Positions 1 through 6,714 of a DNA stretch of 64,000 bases are shown here, in pieces (the first letter of the stretch is position 1; each line of letters starts with the position of its first letter). The stretch is from Nocardiopsis_B sediminis (GTDB lineage: Bacteria > Actinomycetota > Actinomycetes > Streptosporangiales > Streptosporangiaceae). The translations under genes were made by a program, and so were the position numbers. A model generated the notes under the pieces. That model was not told the origin of the DNA and searched no databases. It was given only the letters and a program-made list of their open reading frames with translations. The stretch covers positions 310,001 through 374,000 of the forward strand of contig NZ_JBHSBH010000008.1 of NCBI RefSeq assembly GCF_042650565.1. The letters are read 5' to 3'.

Positions 1-1179
1 CACCCCGGGCCGCGCTTCGGAGTCCTCGCGGCAGCCGCGCTCGCCGATACCGACACCTACGACGCCGACGAACAGCTGGACTACCTAGTGGAGGCGAGCA
101 TGCTGGAGGACGAGGGGGAAGGCGGCTACTCCTTCCACGACCTGGTCCGCATCCACGCGCACGACCGCGCCGAGGACGAGGAGGATGCACGGGAGCGTGA
201 AGCGGCGCTCGATCGCTTGGTCGAGCGTTACCTCGTCACGGCCGTCTCCGCCGACCTCATCCTCAACCCCGGCCGCTGGCACCTGAGCGCTCTGTTCGGA
301 CAAGCGAAGGAACGCCCGCCGGCCTTCGCCGGACGCGACGCCGCGCTGGCCTGGTTCGAGGCCGAACTGCCCAACCTGCGGGAACTGGTGCTGTTCTGCA
401 CGCGGACGGGTCGAAACAAGGCGGCCTGGCAGCTGTGCGAGGGGCTCTGGGCCTATTTCACGCTGACGAAGCCGTTCGACGCGTGGTTGGCGACGCATCG
501 GTCGGGACTCGCCTCAGCGGAGGCGCTCGGAGATCTCGCGGCACAGGCACGGATGCTCGCGGCTCTCGGCAGCGCCCTACTGGCTCTGGGGTCGATCGAC
601 CAGGCCGCAGGGCTCCATCGCCGGGCGCTGGATCTCTGGCGATCAGTGGGGCATGGGCTCGGTCAGGCGTCTGCGCTGGAAGAATTGGGAAACGCGGAAC
701 TCGCCCGAGGACGCCCTGAAGCCGCCACCGCCCGGTACCTCCCCGCCAGGGATCTCTTCGCGGAGCTAGCGGTCCCGCGCGGCGTTGCGATGATGGAACG
801 CCACCTTGGTGAGGCCGAACGCGACGCGGGCAGGCCTGACGCCGCAATCCCACACTTTCAGCGCGCCCGGGCGTATTTCGCGGAACAGGGCGACGGGTAC
901 CAGGAAGCCCGCGCCGTCATCGGGCTGGCGACCACCCGCCTGGCCGAATGCCGGTTCGACCAGGCGGCGGACGTACTTGCAGAGGCGCTGGACATCACCA
1001 CGCGCTCGTCCGCCCATTTCGAGACGGCTCGGGTGCGGGCGCTGCTCGCGGACGCGGAACTCGGGCGGGGCCGGCCTGCCGAGGCACGCGTGCAGTTGGC
1101 CGAGGCACATGCCATCTATAGCGGACTTCGTGCCCCGCAAGCCGCAGAGGTGGCACGTCGCCTGGCCGAGCTGGAGTGA
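1..1179 (+). CDS. STAND (NB-ARC)/TPR protein, 5' truncated by window edge
   Basis: The frame is open from base 1, so only the C-terminal ~392 residues are present. The visible part starts in the winged-helix that follows an NB-ARC ATPase; the signature YSFHDLVRIHAHDRA is the usual end of that module in actinomycete AfsR-like or XRE-NB-ARC proteins. After it come TPR-type helical repeats (residues ~150-390, A/L/Y-rich with regular HRRALDL, FQRARAYF and LAEALDI helices). Family members are signal-responsive regulators in which the TPR part senses a ligand or partner. The N-terminal effector (SARP, XRE or other) lies outside the window. The 3' end overlaps the convergent gene that ends at 995. 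Confidence 0.8.
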   Translation, partial: HPGPRFGVLAAAALADTDTYDADEQLDYLVEASMLEDEGEGGYSFHDLVRIHAHDRAEDEEDAREREAALDRLVERYLVTAVSADLILNPGRWHLSALFGQAKERPPAFAGRDAALAWFEAELPNLRELVLFCTRTGRNKAAWQLCEGLWAYFTLTKPFDAWLATHRSGLASAEALGDLAAQARMLAALGSALLALGSIDQAAGLHRRALDLWRSVGHGLGQASALEELGNAELARGRPEAATARYLPARDLFAELAVPRGVAMMERHLGEAERDAGRPDAAIPHFQRARAYFAEQGDGYQEARAVIGLATTRLAECRFDQAADVLAEALDITTRSSAHFETARVRALLADAELGRGRPAEARVQLAEAHAIYSGLRAPQAAEVARRLAELE

Positions 1180-1609
1180 TCGCCGCCAGGGCGTTTCCCA
1201 ATGAAGTGCCCGTGGGCTCGGCGGGAAGATCGCCGACCACGCCGCCCGCCGCGATCCAGCCGTGTACCACGCACAATCCGAGCGCCACCCGCCATTCGGC
1301 CAGCAGACGGGGCAAATGCAGCATGGGACCGTCGCGAAGTGCGACTTCCCACCCGTGGCTGTGCCGGACCGCAGCCGACGTGCACCCGGGATAAGTGCTG
1401 AGGAGGCCGTCGGCACCGGGATGCGCGCTGCCCGTCTCGGCTCGGATAGTCGTGATGACGTCGGCGACACCTCGCCACAGGGCGTCGCGGGTGCGGCTGT
1501 CGGCCCACACGGGGCTGTCAAGGACGGTGGTCCCGGAGTCCTCCCCTGGGCGAGAAGTGGCCGGGCCCACGATGGAGGTCTCTCCGTGGATCCGCACCGC
1601 GCCGTTCAT
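995..1609 (-). CDS. Unknown 204-aa protein coupled to the GT-B-like gene
   Basis: The start ATG (1609-1607) overlaps the TGA of the upstream gene as ATGA, so translation is probably coupled. I do not recognise the protein. The first ~140 residues look coding, with pieces such as RDALWRGVADVITTIRAE and RVALGLCVVHG that faintly recall the cyclase-like cassettes attached to STAND systems; I give this little weight. The last ~60 residues are antisense to the TPR gene (995-1179), are Pro/Arg-rich and may be only read-through of an open frame. The true C-terminus could be shifted by a frameshift near 1180. Convergent overlap of 185 bp is unusual. Confidence 0.5.
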   Translation of the reverse strand: MNGAVRIHGETSIVGPATSRPGEDSGTTVLDSPVWADSRTRDALWRGVADVITTIRAETGSAHPGADGLLSTYPGCTSAAVRHSHGWEVALRDGPMLHLPRLLAEWRVALGLCVVHGWIAAGGVVGDLPAEPTGTSLGNALAAITPARPGDVPPLRLAGHEVRYRWHVPRPTARVPRQAGPARVPRPRAAPAPEPSRNGRTSAW

Positions 1610-2865
1610 CCCGCATCCCGTTCGATCAGTGGCGGCAGCAGCCGCGGCACCGCAATGGGCGGGTTTTGGGCTGGAATGTCCGGTTCGGGGAGCTTCAGCA
1701 AGCGGTACATCGCCGAGCGGAGCAGCGCCGCCGAGGCTCCGGGAGCGGTGGTCAGCTGACTCCGGTACCACTCGGTGCGCTCGGGGACGTGCGTGGAAAG
1801 TGCCCCCTTGACCTGGGGGAGCAGTGGCGCCCCGTGGTCGAGCTGAGGCGAGGTCAATCCCAGGAGCGCCGTGTGGGAGCCGGGAGGGACGTCATCCGTC
1901 GGGAAGGTCCCGAGCAATACCGGACACCCGATCGCAGCGGCGTAATACGTCGCCGAACCGTGATCCCCGATTACCAGATCCGCCGCGACGAGCGCCGCCT
2001 GCCATCCCTCCCCGGGGGGAATGACGTCCGGCCCTCTCCCGTCCGGCCCGCCGAGCCAGGCGCGCACCTGGCGGTGACCATGCCATACCCAGGATGCAGG
2101 GTGGGGAGCGGTGATGACACGGTATTCGTCCGCGGGGAGTTCCGCCGCGAGGCGTCGCGGCAGGTCAGAGTGGGCGCCGAGGAGGGAATTGTGCCGCCAC
2201 GTCGAGGAGACGACGACCAGGGTCTGCCCCTCCTCGACCCCCAGTGCCTTCCGGAACTCGGCGCGCCGGTCCGCGCCGGCCACCAACCGGTCGAACGCGG
2301 GGTCTCCCACCACCTCCGCGACCTCGGCCGCGGGAGGAACGGTGCGGGCGAGCAGATCCTTCTGGTGAGAGTGCGCGACCCCGATCATCGCCGGGATCAC
2401 GCGGCCGTAGGCGATGAGCCCACCGGTGTGCATGCCTACGACCTCGCGGGGCGCGGCGGGACCGTCGCCGTCCTGCCGGTGGAGCAGCTTGCCGGGCCCC
2501 GCCCCGTGGTCGAGGGAGAGAACAGGGGCGTGGATGTGTTCGAGGCCGCCGAGAGATGCCGCGACGGCCAGATCAAAACGAAGGGATGTCGCCTGGTGCC
2601 ACGGGAGGACGACGTCCCCGCGATTGCGCAGATATGCAGCCCCGCTGTGCGAGAAAGCGCCGCCGGGCGGCGTGGTATAGACCAGCTGGATGGAAGGGCT
2701 GGTCTCGATGATGGGGACGACGTCGCCCATCAGCCGGTTCGCCGCGGTCAGGTGGTGGACGACGACCAGAACGGTCTTCTCAGGGGACCACGTGTTCCGG
2801 GTGCTGCCATCGAGCCCAAAGGGGCCAGGGGTCCAGGAGTCGCCGGGCAAGGGAGCCACCTCCAT
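1606..2865 (-). CDS. GT-B / CDP-glycerol glycerophosphotransferase-like protein
   Basis: A 419-aa protein with two Rossmann-like halves. The N half opens with KTVLVVVHHLTAANRL. The C half carries VVVSSTWRHNSLLG, ITAPHPASWVW and ADLVIGDHGSATYYAAAIG, matching the layout of TagB/TagF-type transferases (a TWR strand, an HP pair and a (D/G)xxS loop near a nucleotide site). Proteins like this in Streptomyces are often mislabelled translation initiation factor IF-2; nothing here resembles IF-2. The substrate is unknown. It follows a 39-aa peptide gene after a hairpin terminator and its own SARP-like operator, so it may glycosylate or otherwise modify the peptide or a surface polymer (inference). No strong Shine-Dalgarno precedes the ATG. 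No TM segment is seen. Confidence 0.65.
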   Translation of the reverse strand: MEVAPLPGDSWTPGPFGLDGSTRNTWSPEKTVLVVVHHLTAANRLMGDVVPIIETSPSIQLVYTTPPGGAFSHSGAAYLRNRGDVVLPWHQATSLRFDLAVAASLGGLEHIHAPVLSLDHGAGPGKLLHRQDGDGPAAPREVVGMHTGGLIAYGRVIPAMIGVAHSHQKDLLARTVPPAAEVAEVVGDPAFDRLVAGADRRAEFRKALGVEEGQTLVVVSSTWRHNSLLGAHSDLPRRLAAELPADEYRVITAPHPASWVWHGHRQVRAWLGGPDGRGPDVIPPGEGWQAALVAADLVIGDHGSATYYAAAIGCPVLLGTFPTDDVPPGSHTALLGLTSPQLDHGAPLLPQVKGALSTHVPERTEWYRSQLTTAPGASAALLRSAMYRLLKLPEPDIPAQNPPIAVPRLLPPLIERDAG

Positions 2866-2935
2866 GTCTCTAAGGAGTCATGGAGAAGCGTCCGTCCCGC
2901 CGATGGACACCTGACTTGCGCTGCGCGTGCGCGTA

Positions 2936-2963
2936 CGTGCATGCGACGTGCAGTTCGCGTGCA
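2936..2963 (-). promoter_or_regulatory. SARP-type operator: three CGTGCA repeats at 11-bp pitch
   Basis: CGTGCA occurs exactly at 2936, 2947 and 2958 (TGCACG on the minus strand), one helical turn apart. A fourth degenerate copy lies at 2926-2931. SARP proteins with an OmpR-like winged helix bind heptamer direct repeats at 11-bp spacing just upstream of the -10 box. The repeats sit about 70-100 bp before the GT-B-like gene, and a SARP is encoded in the same cluster. The match to this particular SARP is inferred. Confidence 0.6.
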
Positions 2964-3000
2964 CGGTGCGCGCGTGGACGCGCTCACGAAGATGGCGAGT

Positions 3001-3042
3001 AAAGAATGGGGCGTGCCCACCGCGTCGCGGGGGTGGGCACGC
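3001..3042 (-). terminator. Hairpin terminator after the 39-aa peptide gene
   Basis: GCGTGCCCACC (3011-3021) pairs perfectly with 3032-3042 around a 10-nt loop, starting 15 bp past the peptide stop codon. On the minus strand it is followed by CCCATTCTTTACT, a weak T tract. It would let the peptide mRNA accumulate above the downstream gene, as is common for peptide precursor genes. Confidence 0.7.
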
Positions 3043-3056
3043 GGAATCGGACCAGC

Positions 3057-3176
3057 TCAGAGTACCTGGACGATCTCCCGGGGGACGTCAGTGATCTTCG
3101 GCGTCACGAAGATGATCCAGCCGTAGTCTGGGGCGGTCTTCTCTGAGAAGAGAGTGTTGGATTGTACCCTTGCCAT
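3057..3176 (-). CDS. 39-aa peptide, candidate RiPP precursor or signal peptide
   Basis: ATG at 3176 is preceded by a perfect AGGAGG (3189-3184) at 7-nt spacing, one of the best ribosome sites in the window, which decides this start over the upstream in-frame ATG. The product has a charged, polar N half (MARVQSNTLFSEKTAP) and a hydrophobic core DYGWIIFVTPKI, ending DVPREIVQVL. It has no Cys, so it is not a lanthipeptide, sactipeptide or lasso of the Cys type. No secretion signal is evident. It lies between a SARP-STAND-TPR gene and a GT-B-like gene and is followed by its own terminator. Possible roles: precursor of a ribosomal peptide modified by the neighbour, or a linear peptide sensed by the TPR regulators. 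I do not recognise the family. Confidence 0.65.
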   Translation of the reverse strand: MARVQSNTLFSEKTAPDYGWIIFVTPKITDVPREIVQVL

Positions 3177-3229
3177 GTTGGGTCCTCCTGGAGTCGTTGG
3201 CGATTGTTGAATTCGGGAGGAACTCAATA

Positions 3230-3281
3230 GGCGGGACCCTGGTTCTGGTGGAGCCGGGTCCCGCCGCTGTAGAGCATATAT
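3230..3281 (-). promoter_or_regulatory. Leader hairpin and AT-rich -10 region before the peptide gene
   Basis: GGCGGGACCC (3230-3239) pairs with 3256-3265 across a 16-nt loop. Just upstream on the minus strand GATATATGC (3282-3274) is a plausible -10 in otherwise GC-rich DNA. One TGCACG, the same word as in the SARP-like operator, lies at 3302-3297. The hairpin could end the SARP transcript or sit in the peptide mRNA leader. Confidence 0.45.
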
Positions 3282-3419
3282 CATGTCTGGAATGCCCGTG
3301 CACGGTGGAGCTTAACTGGACATTACTCTCGCGTTGGCCGCCGGGCCAAGTTTGGCATCGATGATTTGTCTGGATGGTGACTAATTGTTCGCCGTGTCAC
3401 CATTACTCGCGAGTACGTC

Positions 3420-6362
3420 CTAACGGGTCTCTCGCGGCCCGGCGATCTCGGCGAGACGTCCGCTCGCGTGCGTCGTCTCGTCGATCAATCCGTGCGCTTC
3501 GGCCGCATGGAGCGACATGCGGTAGAGGACTTCTGCTCCCGAAATGTCCCTTTGCGCGCGAAGTACGTCGCCGAGACCAAGTAGGGCCTCACACTTCTTT
3601 ATCGGATCCCCGAGTTTCTCGGCCAGGCGGAGGCTCTCGTGAAAATCGGCGCTGGCGACTCCAAGTGACCCCAAATTCAAGTGGGCTCTTCCCATGTTGG
3701 CGAGCGTTGCAATTTCCGCCCAGCGATCTCGCATTTCTCGGTGGATCGCAAGTGCCGCATTGAATTGGGATAGTGCCTCTTGGTGATTTCCTCTAAGGGA
3801 GTTTATTTCTCCGAAATTTGTTCTGAGTCTGGCTATTGAACTTTTCAAATCAAGTCCATCGAGTAGATCGATTCCCTCGTTCAGTAGCCGATCTGCATCC
3901 TCGTATTTTTCAAGTCTGTAATAGCATCCGGCGATGTTGCTCTTCATCTTCGCCTGGCCTGGTTTGTCCGCCAGATCCTCGAATATGAGCAGGGATTCCT
4001 GGAATCCGGAGAGTGCTTTGAAAAAATCTCCTTGAATCCAATCGCAATGCGCCAAGCTGGCGATGCTTATGGCGATCCCATGTCGATCACGGGTCGAGTG
4101 GAACAACCTGAGTGCCCGTCGGAGGACCATTCTGGCGTCTGTCAGCGATCCTCTTCTGGATTTTAGAACGCCAAGCTGCACCAGTGCTCGGCCTTTGACC
4201 GATTGATCGACCACGCGTTCGCAGATGCGCAGTGCCTCGTGAATGTAAATCGAGGCTTGAGGTAGATCTCCGACAGAGATCAGCGCTTTCCCAAGGTCAA
4301 CGAGCGACTGGGCCAGCAGCTCCTGATTATCTTGGTTACGCAATATTTCAACAGCGCGTTGGTAGAGTTCCACGGTGTTGGGCGATAGGTCATTAGGATC
4401 AATCGATTTGGCGAGCGCGCGAGATATCTTTGCTTCGTGAATCTCTAATCCGCCTTGAAGGCGGGCCCACGTCAGAACGGAAAGAATATTCTGCCGCTCG
4501 ACGGCGAATGAAGATTTATCTTCGTGAATTGAACTGCATGCTTCTGTGTAGTAGTCCATTGCTCGGTATGTTGCGACCCTCAACTCTGATGGGGAGATGT
4601 CGGACTGCATTCGTGCAAAGTCCGCGAGGAGGGCATGCATCGTGTACCGATGGGCGTGCGGTTCATCGAGCAATGAGGTGTCCGTCAGTTCGTCAAGCAG
4701 TCTAGAGGTCTCGCGAGTCGACTTTCCGATCAGTGCCGCGGCAGCAGATATTCCAAATTCCGGAGTCGGATGGTGCCCGAGCAGAAAGAACGTGGATCGT
4801 GCTTCGGGCGTGAGGTCGCGCAGACTTGCGAGAAATATTGTGTGGAGATTCAATTTTCCAACGGCAAATTCCGTGATGCGTTCACGCGTGCGTCGTAGAT
4901 GTACTACGAGGTCATCTGGCGACCACGCTGGATGTTGGCGCCACCTGTTGGCCAGGAGTCGTAGCGCCAGGGGGAGTCGTTCAGCGATCGCGACCAGATG
5001 CGATGTCTGGGTTCCATCAGGGTCAGTCGAATGTCCGGCGAGTTCTCTGAAAAGCATCAGTGCTTCGTTGTGGGACGGGACGCCGAGTTTGATATGCCGG
5101 GCGCCCTCCACCGCATGGAGGCGTCGGCGGCTTGTGATGAAGACCGTGCATCCGCTGCCCCCTGGGATCAAGGGCAGGGCTTGGTCATCATCGGCGGCGT
5201 CGTCGAGGATGAGCAAGGCGCGTATGCCGGACGTCCGGTCACGCCATAGGGCGGCGCGCTGCTCCAGAGAAGCCGGGATGCTCTCGGCCGCGACGTCGAG
5301 CATGACGAGAAGCTCGTGCAGTGCTTCGCCCGGATCCTTGGGAGCGTGCTGGGCGTGGGCGCCATGGAGTCGAATGAAGTAGCGGCCGTCCGGAAAGGCG
5401 TCCTTCAACCGGTGGGCCGCGTGGGTCGCCAGGGCGGTCTTTCCCACTCCTGCCATTCCGTTGATGACGTGGACGGTGGCGGCCGTGGGAGAGGGGGAAC
5501 GCGCCGACGACAGGAGGGCGGCGAGTTCGGTGTGGCGGCCGGTGAAGTCGGGGATGTCGCGGCTGAGGTTGTCGCGTTGAGGGCGTGGAGGCCGGGGCTG
5601 TGAGGAGGACGGCGAGCCCCGCGGGCGAGCCGTCGCGCCCAGGAGAGATTGAAAGGTCCGCTGGAGGTCCGCCCCAGGGTCGGTGCCGTGGTGCTCGCTC
5701 AGGCGCTGTTTGATCGTGTGGTAGACGTCCATCGCCTCAGTGGTCCGGCCCGACGCGTGTAGCGCCTTCATCAGTTTCAGGGTCAGCGGCTCGTCATCGG
5801 GGTAACGGGCCGCATGCTTGCTCAGAAGGCCGACGATGTCGTCGGGGTCGCGCCGGTCCAGTGCCAGGCGTGCCCAGTCGGATAGCACGCCGCGGTGGGC
5901 GCGGCGCAGGTACTCGCGGGTTCTGGTGGCCCACACGCCCGACAGCCCCGTGAGCGGTTCGCCCTGCCACAGTGCAACGGCCGTATCCAGTCGGGCCAGC
6001 GCGGTGTCCTCGTCGCCGCTGCGCTCCGCCGTCTTCGCCCTGCTGCGCAGCTCCTGGAACCGCAGCCAGTCCACCCGACGCGGATCGATCTTCAGGGCAC
6101 ACGTCCCCGACCTGTTGACAATGGCGGTACGGTCGGCGCCGACCGCCTCCAGTCGGTTCCGCGCGCGGGTTACATACGAATTGAACGTATTGAGGTTCAT
6201 CGGCTCATCGTCATTGATGCTCAGGGCCACGGTATCCCGCGGAATCGGTCGGCCGCCCTCCAAGCCGAGTACGGCGATGACGGCCATCGTCCGACCGGAT
6301 TCGAGATCCACGGGACGGCCCGCGATCAGGAGTTCGACCGGGCCCAGAACCCTCAGCTCCAA
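3420..6362 (-). CDS. SARP-family regulator with NB-ARC and TPR domains (AfsR-like)
   Basis: The 980-aa domain order is OmpR-type winged helix (1-95, MELRVLGPVELL), BTAD (98-245), Pro/Arg linker, NB-ARC ATPase with Walker A GMAGVGKT (302-309) and Walker B LLILDDA (383-389), helical region, then TPRs (~620-960). AfsR-like proteins activate secondary-metabolite genes by binding 11-bp direct repeats and recruiting RNA polymerase. The start is TTG at 6362, decided by AGGAGG five bases upstream. The C-terminal half (about 3420-4900) is visibly A/T-rich (38% GC in 3781-3840), unlike the N-terminal half and the genome around it. It probably controls the peptide and GT-B-like genes downstream. Confidence 0.9.
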   Translation of the reverse strand: MELRVLGPVELLIAGRPVDLESGRTMAVIAVLGLEGGRPIPRDTVALSINDDEPMNLNTFNSYVTRARNRLEAVGADRTAIVNRSGTCALKIDPRRVDWLRFQELRSRAKTAERSGDEDTALARLDTAVALWQGEPLTGLSGVWATRTREYLRRAHRGVLSDWARLALDRRDPDDIVGLLSKHAARYPDDEPLTLKLMKALHASGRTTEAMDVYHTIKQRLSEHHGTDPGADLQRTFQSLLGATARPRGSPSSSQPRPPRPQRDNLSRDIPDFTGRHTELAALLSSARSPSPTAATVHVINGMAGVGKTALATHAAHRLKDAFPDGRYFIRLHGAHAQHAPKDPGEALHELLVMLDVAAESIPASLEQRAALWRDRTSGIRALLILDDAADDDQALPLIPGGSGCTVFITSRRRLHAVEGARHIKLGVPSHNEALMLFRELAGHSTDPDGTQTSHLVAIAERLPLALRLLANRWRQHPAWSPDDLVVHLRRTRERITEFAVGKLNLHTIFLASLRDLTPEARSTFFLLGHHPTPEFGISAAAALIGKSTRETSRLLDELTDTSLLDEPHAHRYTMHALLADFARMQSDISPSELRVATYRAMDYYTEACSSIHEDKSSFAVERQNILSVLTWARLQGGLEIHEAKISRALAKSIDPNDLSPNTVELYQRAVEILRNQDNQELLAQSLVDLGKALISVGDLPQASIYIHEALRICERVVDQSVKGRALVQLGVLKSRRGSLTDARMVLRRALRLFHSTRDRHGIAISIASLAHCDWIQGDFFKALSGFQESLLIFEDLADKPGQAKMKSNIAGCYYRLEKYEDADRLLNEGIDLLDGLDLKSSIARLRTNFGEINSLRGNHQEALSQFNAALAIHREMRDRWAEIATLANMGRAHLNLGSLGVASADFHESLRLAEKLGDPIKKCEALLGLGDVLRAQRDISGAEVLYRMSLHAAEAHGLIDETTHASGRLAEIAGPRETR

Positions 6363-6714
6363 CGGAACCTCCTTATGCCATCACCCCCCAAATCGGATAA
6401 TGCCCGGAAAATAGATCTTTCCACTGGCCGAAACCTGTCACCTGTGCGATGTAGGATCTTGCTGTCCGTCGTGATGCTGATGACCTGCGATCCCGATCCC
6501 ATCCGAGAAGGATTGACCGCCGGAGTGGACAGAATGTTTTGTCCATTCCGGTAAGGCGATGCTGTCCCGGTCGGTGCGGCCCAAAAGTGGCCGCGGCGAA
6601 TGCACCTGCAAATGGTCGGGAATATGCATTTTCCAGCCGCGCTCGCCCACTGGCGCGGACACGCCACACCCGGGCGGGCCGCGTGGGGGCGGGGATTCGG
6701 GCAGGCTGGGGTCC
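6363..6714. promoter_or_regulatory. Divergent intergenic region with TGGACA/TGTCCA dyad
   Basis: About 350 bp between the SARP and the + strand membrane-protein gene. It contains an inverted repeat TGGACA-n8-TGTCCA (6526-6545) that could be an operator. The SARP ribosome site lies at its left edge. No other gene is supported here. Confidence 0.35.

Noticed and set aside
1606..2865. Translation initiation factor IF-2 label for the GT-B-like gene
   Set aside because: No GTPase motifs or IF-2 domains; TagB/TagF-type motifs dominate.
3057..3176. Lanthipeptide, sactipeptide or Cys-type lasso precursor
   Set aside because: The peptide has no Cys, and no lanthipeptide synthetase, radical SAM or lasso cyclase gene is nearby.
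4430..5382. Long + strand frames antisense to the SARP gene
   Set aside because: They mirror codon bias of the real minus-strand gene and have no family similarity.
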